Assembly (NCBI RefSeq): GCF_900239935.1
Contig: NZ_LT965928.1
Coordinates: forward strand, 181,001-245,000
DNA length: 64,000 bases
Source: Pseudoalteromonas carrageenovora IAM 12662
GTDB lineage: Bacteria > Pseudomonadota > Gammaproteobacteria > Enterobacterales > Alteromonadaceae
Direction of reading: 5' to 3'
A program made the translations under genes and the position numbers. Of the stretch, positions 44,845 to 53,689 are shown in pieces. How positions within the stretch are numbered: position 1 is the first letter of the stretch; each line of letters begins with the position of its first letter. Below the pieces are notes generated by a model, which was not told the origin of the DNA, did no database searches, and saw only the letters and a program-made list of their open reading frames with translations.

Positions 44845-45514
44845 AGGTCGCAATTTCATTAAGCGATTTTTTATCAAGTGCATGGGCAGGTACTGTGGCA
44901 TCATCGCTTGGGTAGCCTGCAATAAGTAACATGTAAGGGCGTTCGTTGTCTTTGTCGCGCTTACATATATCGGTTAAAAAGCTCATTGGTTTTGGAGTAT
45001 GAGTAAGGGTAGCTAAGCCCGAACGATGCAAGGCTTGAATTAAAAAGCCGGTAGCTAAGCCAACAGACTCATGCACATAATAATTGGTGTTTTTATCATC
45101 GGTGTTTACGCCGCCCTTTTTTTGACTAAACACTGCAATAAGCCAAGGCGCGTATTCTAAATAAGGTTTACTAGCATCGGTGCCTAACGGTTTTAGCGCA
45201 TCAAGCCACTCTTCTCCTGCTCTGCCTTCGTAAAAAGAACGCTCTAGTTTTTCGGCGGCCTCTCTTATTTGTTTTTTTACATCGCTACTGTTAATAGCCA
45301 CAAAATGCCACGGTTGGTGATTGGCCCCACTTGGCGCAGTACCAGCTGCCTTAATACATGCTTCAATTATATTTTTAGGTACTGGACGGTCGCTAAAGCT
45401 GCGAATACTATGGCGGCGCTGACTAGTTTGTAAAAACTCATTTGCACGCTTTAGCATTTCATCGTGAGGGTATTCGATAAAGTCGTTTAGTGGTTGGCTT
45501 TGATGTTTTTGCAT
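44837..45514 (-). CDS. Nitroreductase-family flavoprotein with iodotyrosine-deiodinase triad
   Basis: This 225-residue FMN protein has the nitroreductase opening RRHSIRSFSDRPVPKN (FMN-phosphate-binding arginines) and APSGANHQPWHF. The active-site residues of iodotyrosine deiodinase are all present: Glu91, Tyr95 and Lys116 (LERSFYE and ASK), with spacings of 4 and 21 as in the human and bacterial enzymes, and Thr173 in the THTP loop near the flavin N5. The substrate is therefore probably a halotyrosine rather than a nitroaromatic. The ATG at 45514 is preferred to an upstream start. It is a single gene, convergent with the RND adaptor. Confidence 0.85.
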   Translation of the reverse strand: MQKHQSQPLNDFIEYPHDEMLKRANEFLQTSQRRHSIRSFSDRPVPKNIIEACIKAAGTAPSGANHQPWHFVAINSSDVKKQIREAAEKLERSFYEGRAGEEWLDALKPLGTDASKPYLEYAPWLIAVFSQKKGGVNTDDKNTNYYVHESVGLATGFLIQALHRSGLATLTHTPKPMSFLTDICKRDKDNERPYMLLIAGYPSDDATVPAHALDKKSLNEIATFI

Positions 45515-45698
45515 GGCTTTACGCTTCTTATAAAGTGTGTGTATGGTTTTTATACCGACTGAATAAATGCTAGGCAAGTATTTTTACTTGTCTTGTTTAT
45601 TTATTGTTACAAAATTAACCAAGCGGTAACTTATGTTCCTTTTTTTTATGTGGTATAAAAACGCAATAAAAAAACTATTAGAATTCAAGGAAGTAAAA

Positions 45699-46580
45699 AT
45701 GCTATCAATAACAGGGTTATCTAAAACCTACGATAATGGCGTACATGCACTACAAGGTGTTGATTTATCAATAGGAAAAGGGATGTTTGGGTTGCTTGGC
45801 CCAAATGGCGCGGGTAAATCATCACTAATGCGCACTATTTCCACGTTGCAATCTGCCGATTCGGGTTCAATTACTTTTGATGGTATTGATGTTTTTAAAG
45901 ACCCACAGGCTCTGCGTCAACGTTTAGGTTATCTACCGCAAGATTTTGGTGTATACCCTCGCGTTAGTGCTTACGACTTGCTGGACCACATGGCTGTTTT
46001 GAAGGGCATTCATAACAAAGGCGAGCGTAAAGAGTCGGTGGAAGGCTTGCTTGCACATACTAATTTATATCAACATCGCTCAAAAGCCGTAAGTGGCTTT
46101 TCGGGCGGTATGCGCCAGCGTTTTGGTATTGCACAAGCCTTACTTGGCGACCCTGATTTACTAATCGTTGATGAGCCAACTGCTGGGTTAGACCCTGAAG
46201 AGCGAAATCGCTTTCATAACTTGTTAGTAAGCTTAGGCGAGCAAAAAGTCGTTATATTATCGACCCACATAGTTGAAGACGTAGCAGAGCTTTGCCCAAA
46301 CATGGCCGTACTGGCAGGCGGAAAAATACTATTAGAGGGCAACCCAATTGCCCTTACCGATAAACTCCAAGGACAAATTTGGCGCAAAGCCATGAGCCAA
46401 GAAGAAGCGCTAGAGCTTGAACCGCAACTGCCTGTTATTTCAAAACGCTTATTTGCTGGGCAAACCATATTACATGTATTAGCCAATGAAGCCCCTGAAG
46501 GTTTTGAACTCAGCAGTGCAAACCTAGAAGATGTGTATTTTTCTACATTGCTTAATCATCGTAACAGCCAAGTAGTATAA
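45699..46580 (+). CDS. ABC transporter ATPase subunit
   Basis: This is a 293-residue ABC-2-type nucleotide-binding protein. Walker A is GPNGAGKSS (near residue 37), the Q-loop is LPQDFGVYP, the signature is SGFSGGMRQR, Walker B is LLIVDEPTAGLDPEERN, and the H-loop is STHIVEDVAEL. The C-terminal 70 residues form a family extension. The ATG at 45699 has AAGGA seven bases before it. The fused permease/M1 peptidase gene starts 9 bases after the stop, so the two make one transporter complex. Confidence 0.92.
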   Translation: MLSITGLSKTYDNGVHALQGVDLSIGKGMFGLLGPNGAGKSSLMRTISTLQSADSGSITFDGIDVFKDPQALRQRLGYLPQDFGVYPRVSAYDLLDHMAVLKGIHNKGERKESVEGLLAHTNLYQHRSKAVSGFSGGMRQRFGIAQALLGDPDLLIVDEPTAGLDPEERNRFHNLLVSLGEQKVVILSTHIVEDVAELCPNMAVLAGGKILLEGNPIALTDKLQGQIWRKAMSQEEALELEPQLPVISKRLFAGQTILHVLANEAPEGFELSSANLEDVYFSTLLNHRNSQVV

Positions 46581-46589
46581 GGGGGCGCT

Positions 46590-49500
46590 ATGTTTTTTAA
46601 TATGCTCGCGTTTGAGCTGCGCTATTTTGTGCGTCAGCCTTCGTTTTATGTGACCTCATTAATCTTCTTTTTTATGGCGTTTTTTATAAGCTCCAGTAGT
46701 AAGTTTCCGCTAGGTGGGGCTAATGTTCATATGAACTCGCCTTATACCATTATGCTTTTAACGGTTACCTTTTGTACGCTTGCTATGTTTTTAGTGGTTA
46801 ACTTTGTTGCAAGCTCAGCGATTCGCAACAGCGAGACCAAAATGGATGAGCTGGTGTTTAGTAAGCCCGTTAACCCGCTTACTTATCAATCAGGACGTTT
46901 TTTTGGTGCTTACTTGGTTGTGCTCGTTGTTTTTTTAACTGTGCCATTAGGCGTGTTTTTGGGAACTCAATTTGGTTTGTTGGTTGGCTGGCTTGATAGT
47001 GAGCTAGTAGGCCCTAATAAGTTTATATATTACGCAGCGCCTTTTTTATATTTAGCAGTGCCAAGCTTATTGGTGCTCAGTGCTATTTTTAATAGTGTGG
47101 CGGTTTACTTTAAAACCATGATGGCGGTATATGTAACGGCCGTGGTGGTTTATATAACCTACCAATTGGCGAGTATCTATTTTGACGATTTAGCGTTTAG
47201 AAATATTGTTGTTTACGCCGACCCATTTGGCACAGGGTCGTTAATTGACTTAACCCGTTACTGGACTGTAAGTGATAAAAATACTGAAGTGTTAACGCTT
47301 ACGGGCGATTTTTTAATTAACCGTATTTTATGGGTAGCAATAAGTTTAGCGATGTTTTTTGGCCTCGGAAAGTTAGGTAATCGCGTAGTCACTAAAAAAC
47401 AGAAAAAGCAATTTGGTGTCTCTACGTTTGTAAAAAATAAACAAGCAGCACTTATTAGCAGCGCTAAAAATTACAAGTCAAAAGGGGTAAATACAAAATC
47501 GCAATTAGTAATGCGCAGCTTATTTGAACTTAAGCAAGTTATATTAAGTGCCCCTTTTATGATTTTAGCGGGTGTCAGTATTACTATGTTACTCGCACCA
47601 CTTTTTGCGCCTATTGGCTCATATGGCACAACGGATTGGCCGCTCACACAAAACATGGTGGGTATTATTCAAAATTCCTCCGCTTTGTTTATGTTTATCA
47701 TTATTGCTTATTACAGCGCAGAGTTGGTTTGGCGAGAGCGCCACAGTGGTATGGGCGATATTGTTGACAGCTACCCGGTGCATAACAGTGTGTTTTGGGT
47801 ATCTAAAATTATCGCGTTAATCACTGCGGTTTGTGGTCTTTATTTAGTAGGCATGATGTTTACCATTGCAGTGCAACTATTTAAGGGGCAATTTAACCTA
47901 GAGCTTGGCCAGTACTTATTTAGGTTGGGTTACCTTACATTACTGCCTTTAATTATGATGGCTATATTGGCGTTCTTTTTACAAATAATTAGCCCTAATA
48001 AATACATAGGTATGGGTTTGTTTATTCTGTATTACATTGCTCAAATGGTAATGGGTGCTTACGGGTTTGAGCATCATATGTATCATTTTTCACAAAGCAG
48101 CAGCGTACCGTATTCAGACATAAACGGTTACGGGCATTTTTTACAAGGCGCGCATTGGTATACCCTATATTGGGGTGCATTGAGTGTGTTTTTAGCTATT
48201 GTAGGGTTTGCTTTATGGCACCGTGGTCCATCGCAAACATTGCGTACGCGTTTATCTTTAGTGCGTTACAACATGTCTTTAAAAGGCCAGGTTGCAGCCG
48301 TTATAAGTTTATTGGTATTTGTGGGCGCGGGTTATAACATTTATTACAACACCCGTGTAATCAATGAGTTTGTAACAAGTGATGATAACGAAGCGCTACA
48401 AGTAAGGTATGAGCAAGAGTTCTCACAATACAAAGACTTACCACTGCCTATAATAACTGATGTTGATTTACACATTGATATTTACCCTAAAAAGCGTGCT
48501 TTAAACGCTGTGGCTAAAATTAAGTTTACCAATACCGCAAACGAGCCAATAACCCGTGTGTTAATTATCGAGCCTAGCCAATCTAAAAGCTGGGATGTAA
48601 AAATGGCGGGCGGAAAAATAGTTGAGCGTCTGACCGATTTTGGCATGGTATGGTTTGAGTTTGAACAACCGCTAATGCCGAATGAAGTACGCGAAGGTGA
48701 GCTTTCTGTTACTCGTGAACACGACGGTTTTGTTGATAGAGGATCTGATACTCAACTCGTGCATAACGGTACATTTGTAAATAATAGAGAATTATTCCCA
48801 AATTTTGGTTATCAAAAGTATTTTCAAATTGCGGATAAGTATGAGCGCCGTAAGCACGACTTACCCGAACTTGAACGTGCACATAAACTAGAAGACAGCC
48901 GCTATTATACGCAAAATGAGTTTGGGCCTGCTAATGGATTTATAAACTACAAGGCAACGGTAACCACCGATGAGTCGCAGTTTGCTATTACACCTGGTTA
49001 CTTAAAAAGTGAGAGTGTAAAAGACGGACGACGTACTTTTGTTTATGAAATGGATTCCCCTATTATAAACTTTTATTCTGTTCTTTCGGCGGAGCTTGAA
49101 AGCAAAAAGGTTGAACATAACGGTGTAAATATTGAGGTGTACTACCACAAAGATCATGCATGGAATGTTGACCGTATGATTGAGTCGGTACAAGACTCAA
49201 TAGATTACTACACGCAAGCCTTTGGGCCATATCAGCATAAGCAGTTACGTATTATTGAATTTCCTAAGTATCGCTCGTTTGCGCAAAGTTTTGCCAATAC
49301 GGTACCTTACTCAGAAAGCATGGGCTTTATTACAGACTTAAGAGATGAGAGTAAAGTTGACCTACCTTACTATGTAACCGCACATGAAGTTGCACACCAA
49401 TGGTGGGGGCATCAAGTATCTGGGGCTAATGTAGAAGGCAGCGCCGTTATTTCTGAATCGCTCTCCCAATACAGTGCGCTTATGGTGCTAAAAAAACGCT

Positions 49501-50168
49501 TTGGCGCCGAGAAGCTTCGTAAATTCTTAAAGTACGAGTTAGATAGATACTTAATGGGCCGCACAGGCGAAGCCTTTGAAGAAATGCCGCTGTATAAAAC
49601 GCAGTCGCAACAATATCTTCATTACAATAAAGGCTCAGTTACGATGATGGCTTTGTATGACCGATTAGGTGAAGAGCGCTTAAATGCCGCACTTAAAGCG
49701 TTTTTGAATGAGTTTAAATACCAATCAACGCCATACCCAACTACGCTTGATTTACTTAGCTATTTAAAACAAGACGCAACGCAAGCGGAGCAAAGTTTTA
49801 TTGATGATCAGTTTAAATATATAACGCTTTATGAGCTTGAAATGAAAGCAGTGTCGGTTACAGATGATGTTGATAGCGAAGGTTTTTACACCGTAACACT
49901 GAGCGTTGAAGCAACTAAGCAGCATGCCGATGGACAAGGTGAAGAAACCGAGCAGCCGCTCGATGAGTTAATTGATATTGCATTATTTAGCGATGACCCT
50001 GAAAACCTACTCGCTGAAGACTTTGTTATTTACTCGCAAAAGCATCAAATAGTGTCTGGTACTAATACTATTGAGCTAAAAGTAAAAGAAAAGCCAGTGT
50101 ACGCAGGGGTAGACCCGTACATTAAGCTTGTAGATAAAGACAGTAAAAACAACCTAGCTAAGTTTTAA
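46590..50168 (+). CDS. ABC-2 permease fused to M1-family aminopeptidase
   Basis: This is a 1192-residue fusion. Residues about 1-590 carry two sets of around six membrane helices, like ABC-2 permeases; a soluble periplasmic part of about 550 residues follows, with an M1 peptidase domain. The zinc motif HEVAH is at about residue 930, and the third ligand glutamate is in VISESLSQY, with 19 rather than the usual 18 residues between. Instead of the canonical GAMEN exopeptidase motif the region reads TVPYSESMGF. Such fusions occur with the ATPase encoded next door, as here. The transported substrate is unknown. A strong terminator follows. Confidence 0.88.
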   Translation: MFFNMLAFELRYFVRQPSFYVTSLIFFFMAFFISSSSKFPLGGANVHMNSPYTIMLLTVTFCTLAMFLVVNFVASSAIRNSETKMDELVFSKPVNPLTYQSGRFFGAYLVVLVVFLTVPLGVFLGTQFGLLVGWLDSELVGPNKFIYYAAPFLYLAVPSLLVLSAIFNSVAVYFKTMMAVYVTAVVVYITYQLASIYFDDLAFRNIVVYADPFGTGSLIDLTRYWTVSDKNTEVLTLTGDFLINRILWVAISLAMFFGLGKLGNRVVTKKQKKQFGVSTFVKNKQAALISSAKNYKSKGVNTKSQLVMRSLFELKQVILSAPFMILAGVSITMLLAPLFAPIGSYGTTDWPLTQNMVGIIQNSSALFMFIIIAYYSAELVWRERHSGMGDIVDSYPVHNSVFWVSKIIALITAVCGLYLVGMMFTIAVQLFKGQFNLELGQYLFRLGYLTLLPLIMMAILAFFLQIISPNKYIGMGLFILYYIAQMVMGAYGFEHHMYHFSQSSSVPYSDINGYGHFLQGAHWYTLYWGALSVFLAIVGFALWHRGPSQTLRTRLSLVRYNMSLKGQVAAVISLLVFVGAGYNIYYNTRVINEFVTSDDNEALQVRYEQEFSQYKDLPLPIITDVDLHIDIYPKKRALNAVAKIKFTNTANEPITRVLIIEPSQSKSWDVKMAGGKIVERLTDFGMVWFEFEQPLMPNEVREGELSVTREHDGFVDRGSDTQLVHNGTFVNNRELFPNFGYQKYFQIADKYERRKHDLPELERAHKLEDSRYYTQNEFGPANGFINYKATVTTDESQFAITPGYLKSESVKDGRRTFVYEMDSPIINFYSVLSAELESKKVEHNGVNIEVYYHKDHAWNVDRMIESVQDSIDYYTQAFGPYQHKQLRIIEFPKYRSFAQSFANTVPYSESMGFITDLRDESKVDLPYYVTAHEVAHQWWGHQVSGANVEGSAVISESLSQYSALMVLKKRFGAEKLRKFLKYELDRYLMGRTGEAFEEMPLYKTQSQQYLHYNKGSVTMMALYDRLGEERLNAALKAFLNEFKYQSTPYPTTLDLLSYLKQDATQAEQSFIDDQFKYITLYELEMKAVSVTDDVDSEGFYTVTLSVEATKQHADGQGEETEQPLDELIDIALFSDDPENLLAEDFVIYSQKHQIVSGTNTIELKVKEKPVYAGVDPYIKLVDKDSKNNLAKF

Positions 50169-50185
50169 CGATTAGCTACTAACTT

Positions 50186-50210
50186 AAAGGCCGCATTTAG
50201 TGCGGCCTTT
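50186..50210 (+). terminator. Terminator after the ABC/M1 gene
   Basis: A 10-bp perfect stem AAAGGCCGCA / TGCGGCCTTT with a 5-base loop, followed by TTTG TTTT, lies 18 bases after the stop. It is a canonical intrinsic terminator. Confidence 0.93.
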
Positions 50211-50509
50211 TTTGTTTTAGCTAATGTGTATAACACTAACCCCCAATAATACTTAATCACTACAGGGCTAAACGTGGCAGTTAGCTGCGTTAAAACCTCT
50301 GGTTTAGAACAACTAAATAGCGAATTTTCGTCTAGTTTAGGCACGTTTCTCTTACCCAAAATAGATTCGTCAATCAAGCGAGCTGGCGTTACGGGTAAAT
50401 GCTTTAAAAGCAGGGAGATAGTGATTGATTAGCCGAGGTGTATGCTCGAGCGTATTAGTTGCTAACCTTAGAGGACGTTATGGGTATTTAGGCTGCCCTA
50501 AAACGAGAA
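50211..50509. other. Intergenic region without a confident gene
   Basis: About 300 bases lie between the two terminators. A minus-strand open frame (to 50165) runs through the terminator stem, lacks an ATG and has an in-frame stop just upstream. It could be a decayed gene fragment but is not supported. Nothing else is recognisable. Confidence 0.5.
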
Positions 50510-50527
50510 AAGGGCCAAAAGGCCCTT
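50510..50527 (-). terminator. Terminator of the TorF porin gene
   Basis: AAGGGCC and its complement enclose AAAA (TTTT on the minus strand); on the minus strand the stem is followed by TTCTCGTTTT. It lies 27 bases beyond the stop at 50555. Confidence 0.85.
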
Positions 50528-50554
50528 CGTGTTGCAGCAAGTAACACATTCTTT

Positions 50555-51242
50555 TTATAGCGTAAAGTCTACTGCGTATGCTACGTATACTTTAACATCT
50601 GACTCATCCATGTCGGTATCAGATACACCAAAGGTAAAGCCATCTTTTGAAATTGATACGCCGTAATCAATAATATTATCGTCGCCAATAAAGTCACCAG
50701 AGTAATGACCTAAGTGAAGAGCCATTTCTGTACCATTGCTGCCAACAGCAAAACCGTAATCAGCAGTTAAGTAAAGTGAATCACCAAAGTCAGTACCATC
50801 ACCATCAGCCGCTGAAGTGGCAAGTATTGCTGCGCCAAAGGTAAAACCTTCTACACTAATGCTACCGTAAATTTCAGAGAAATCAGCATCTGCCTCAGAA
50901 GCCGCATCTGGGTATGCGTAGTAAATGTAACCTACATCGTAGCTAAAAGTGTCGTTAATATCACCACCAAAGCCAGCGTATAGGTCTAGCTCATAAGTCA
51001 TTTCGTCGGCCCATGAAGCATTTGATACCCAAGTACCTGCATAAAAGCCAGACTCATCTGCGTAATCAATACCACCAGAAACAGCAGCATCTCCCCCCAG
51101 TTTGCTCTTGTCCACGCCATAAATAATTAGACGTTGCCGCTGCGTTTGCTGTTACTTCAGCATTTACAGCTGTTGACGTTAAAGATGTTGCACCCATTAA
51201 TGCTATTGCGCTAATAGCGATGGTTTTTTTTAGTTTTAACAT
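50555..51242 (-). pseudogene. TorF-family porin gene with a frameshift
   Basis: The reading frame is split in two. The 5' part encodes a signal peptide and TANAAATSNYLWRGQEQTGG, the hallmark of the TorF (Gcw_chp) porin family, then runs to a stop. The 3' part, 186 residues in another frame, continues the same protein from GGDAAVSGGIDYAD to the terminal strand VAYAVDFTL. The frames meet at a run of six C (plus strand, 51093-51098); removing one base restores a single protein of about 228 residues. It could be a sequencing or assembly error, a phase-variable tract or a true mutation. Family length and strand pattern otherwise look normal. The ATG at 51242 has GGGA upstream. Confidence 0.85.
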
Positions 51243-51477
51243 GTCCATTTCCCGTTATATGATTTGTGCTCGCCAAGGTTTTTATTATGTATTCGCAACC
51301 CTTTGGCTGACGGCTTTTTATTGTTTAACTAACGGTATAATTGCACTGTATGTGCCAGCTCAATAAAATTATATTAAAAATGGTTTTTTGTTGAGATAAA
51401 ACAGATACTTAAAGGTTCTCTATTAAAGCAAAGTATTATGAGTAGGAAGGTGTTGCGCACACTGCTGGTGCATAATT

Positions 51478-51512
51478 TAACCTAACTGCACCAGATAAAT
51501 ACAGTTAGGTTA
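51478..51512 (-). terminator. Hairpin after the 387-residue protein gene
   Basis: An 11-bp perfect inverted repeat (51478-51488 with 51502-51512) encloses 13 bases, immediately after the gene's stop on the minus strand. There is no T run, so its role as terminator is moderate. Confidence 0.45.
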
Positions 51513-51519
51513 GAAGTTT

Positions 51520-52683
51520 TTAGCCAAATATAGTGCGCATAAGGCTAATTGTTTCGTTTACGCCGCGACCTTTTTGAACTTCGCTAATAATTGAATCACG
51601 CTTAGTGCGAATATGTTCAGGGATATCATCGGCGGCAAGGGCGCGATCTACTAAAATCTCTGCAGATTCTTTGCCTCTACGCTGCGTCTTTCCAGTAGTT
51701 GATGTGCTTCGCTTAGGCTTGCTCAGTAACTTTATGTAGTTAGAGCTATCGGCTGTGCTTTTATCTGCGTAGTAAAAAAAGCAGGGTAGTAGTGCTTTAA
51801 TACCCACAAGTTGTGTTTCTAATTCATTTGAACCACTCGCCATTTTAAACCACGACATAGCGTGTATGCTTTGCACAATATCTTGCCAGTAGCGCTCAAA
51901 ATCACGATTATTTAATTTAGTAATACCGAGTGCACCACATAGGGCATCAAGTCGGCTATTACTAATTGGGGTAAATACATCAGGGCGACGCATAGCTAAC
52001 AAGCGAGTAGCTGGCGCTAATGTTGGCTTTTCATCAGTGGCATTAAATGCACTTAAGTAACCTACAACAAATTGTTGGTAGTTATTTTGCTCTACATCAC
52101 CTTCGAGAGGAATGTGACTTAACGCATCATCAAATGCACCAGGTAAGTCTGCTAGCATCTGATGAAAACCCTTCGCGCTTTTAGTTGAGGCGAACCATTC
52201 AACATCAAAGTTATACGTACTTGGGTCTAAGGCAGATGTATGCTTACCGCTAAAGGTAAGTAAATCTTCAGGGATCATTTCTTTTAGTGATTGCTGGCGA
52301 ATACTGCTTATATAGTTTGTTAAACGTAGCTGTTCTTCAAGAGCAATAAGCTCTTTATGTTGCTCTACAAACATACTAACTACTGGCCAAGGCGCAACAC
52401 GTAAAGTTTTTACCTGTAAAAAGCTAATTGCTGATATGAGTTGGTCATGTAACTTTTTTAAAACGGGGAGCTGTGACGTTTCAAGTAAGTCGTAATTAAT
52501 ACGATCTTTACTTGCGCTCAGTAATTCGTAGCACCAACCTAAAAAATCTTCCGGGTGGCTTTCTACTTTCACGGCCATTAGGTTTAGGCTGAGTTCTGAA
52601 GCTTGCTTCAAAATATTTTGGTAAATTTGACTTTCTTGCTCGCCTAGCGCCATTTTTGACGGTGAAATTAGCAGTTTTTTCAT
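51520..52683 (-). CDS. Conserved cytoplasmic protein of unknown function
   Basis: This 387-residue protein has no signal peptide or membrane helix. Composition and predicted helices suggest a soluble helical protein. The C-terminal 70 residues include a basic, Ser/Thr-rich linker (KPKRSTSTTGKTQRRG) followed by a helical end with VQKGRGVNETISLMRTIFG. A PATRLLAMRRPDVFTPISN stretch near residue 225 looks conserved. I do not recognise the family. It is a single gene between the XRE operon and the porin gene. Confidence 0.7.
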   Translation of the reverse strand: MKKLLISPSKMALGEQESQIYQNILKQASELSLNLMAVKVESHPEDFLGWCYELLSASKDRINYDLLETSQLPVLKKLHDQLISAISFLQVKTLRVAPWPVVSMFVEQHKELIALEEQLRLTNYISSIRQQSLKEMIPEDLLTFSGKHTSALDPSTYNFDVEWFASTKSAKGFHQMLADLPGAFDDALSHIPLEGDVEQNNYQQFVVGYLSAFNATDEKPTLAPATRLLAMRRPDVFTPISNSRLDALCGALGITKLNNRDFERYWQDIVQSIHAMSWFKMASGSNELETQLVGIKALLPCFFYYADKSTADSSNYIKLLSKPKRSTSTTGKTQRRGKESAEILVDRALAADDIPEHIRTKRDSIISEVQKGRGVNETISLMRTIFG

Positions 52684-52830
52684 GCTTTGAAGACTCTCCG
52701 ATTAGATACATTTTTTAGCTGCTTCATTTTAGCGTAAATACACCAATAGCAACAGGGGCGTGCATCATACATAACAAATTAATGTATGCAATCATGATGC
52801 TTTACAATAAGCACCATAATTGCTTAAGGG

Positions 52831-53031
52831 TTAATCATGCTCTTCAATTTCAAATAAGCTCTCAACAGAAGTATTAAACTGCCTGGCTATTTTAAGCGCA
52901 ATAATTACCGACGGCGTAAACCTATTTGTTTCTACTGTACTTATCGTTTTACGTGAAACTGTAATTAGATCTGCCAATTCTTGTTGTGAGAGGCGTGCTT
53001 CTTTGCGGTATTTAGCAATATGATTTTTCAC
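52831..53031 (-). CDS. XRE-family helix-turn-helix repressor
   Basis: This small HTH regulator (67 residues) has SQQELADLITVSRKTISTVE as its helix-turn-helix and the end FNTSVESLFEIEEHD. The GTG at 53031 is preferred because AGGA lies 6 bases before it and gives the usual start KNHIAKYRKEARLSQ; an ATG at 53058 is also in frame but would overlap the upstream gene. It is the second gene after a small membrane protein, and three operator-like repeats precede their common promoter, suggesting autoregulation. Confidence 0.85.
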   Translation of the reverse strand: MKNHIAKYRKEARLSQQELADLITVSRKTISTVETNRFTPSVIIALKIARQFNTSVESLFEIEEHD

Positions 53032-53039
53032 TTGTAATC

Positions 53040-53459
53040 CTAACCTTTGCTTTGCCAAAGAATTGATGCGCCGTATATTAAACTCATTACAGCAAGGTAA
53101 AAAGTGGCCATCATGCTGTGGGATACACTTAAAGCCAAATCATCAGAGAATAAATACACGCCACCCAAACTAAAAAGTAATCCGAGCACAACATGTTTAT
53201 AAGCAATAGTATCTATGGTGTTTAAATATTCATCCTTATAAGTAAGGTGGTATTTCATTTTCCAGGTAAACCCGCCCCTAATCACAAACATAAAAAACGA
53301 GCCTAAAAAAGCAATTGTTCCTAAAAGTAATAGGGGAGTTGATGTTTGATTAAGTATTGGGTAAACACTGATGATTAATAAGGTGAACTCCATGAACAAT
53401 GAAAACCATGCATTCTGGCCCATAAATTTTTCTTCACTTTTAATAGCGTAGTTGGACAT
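53040..53459 (-). CDS. Small four-helix membrane protein of unknown function
   Basis: This 139-residue inner-membrane protein has about four hydrophobic helices (near 17-37, 42-62, 88-106 and 112-132). Membrane protein plus XRE regulator pairs like this are widespread and of unknown purpose. It is first in the operon, 8 bases before the likely XRE start. Promoter elements and three 16-bp repeats lie just upstream. Confidence 0.75.
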   Translation of the reverse strand: MSNYAIKSEEKFMGQNAWFSLFMEFTLLIISVYPILNQTSTPLLLLGTIAFLGSFFMFVIRGGFTWKMKYHLTYKDEYLNTIDTIAYKHVVLGLLFSLGGVYLFSDDLALSVSHSMMATFYLAVMSLIYGASILWQSKG

Positions 53460-53489
53460 AATTCATTTCCTTTTTAAATTTATTGTTGT

Positions 53490-53558
53490 GTAACCTCTAG
53501 GTATCAATGTAACCCTAAGGTTTCATCGGGTCAATATTTTTTGTAACCTAAAGGTATC
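53490..53558 (-). promoter_or_regulatory. Three 16-bp operator-like repeats at the XRE operon promoter
   Basis: Repeats GTAACCTCTAGGTATC (53490-53505), GTAACCCTAAGGTTTC (53509-53524) and GTAACCTAAAGGTATC (53543-53558) are each imperfect dyads (GTAACC..AGGT). The minus-strand promoter fits among them: TTGACC at 53529-53534, 17-base spacer, TACATT at 53506-53511. The middle repeat fills the spacer, the left one follows the -10 and the right one lies upstream of the -35. This arrangement is typical of a self-regulated operon. Confidence 0.75.
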
Positions 53559-53689
53559 AAAATGTTTCAGGAGTGATTCAGGGGAAGGGTGTAATATTCA
53601 ATAAAATGCTTTTTTATCATAACTACAATGATTTTAGGGCTAACACTCGCTATGATAAGAACATTATTTGCACGTTTGAAAGGATGATC

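Noticed and set aside
50165..50377. Minus-strand 70-codon open frame after the ABC/M1 gene
   Set aside because: It begins with TTG, has an in-frame stop shortly upstream, and its last third is the terminator stem at 50186-50210. It could be a gene remnant but cannot be supported.
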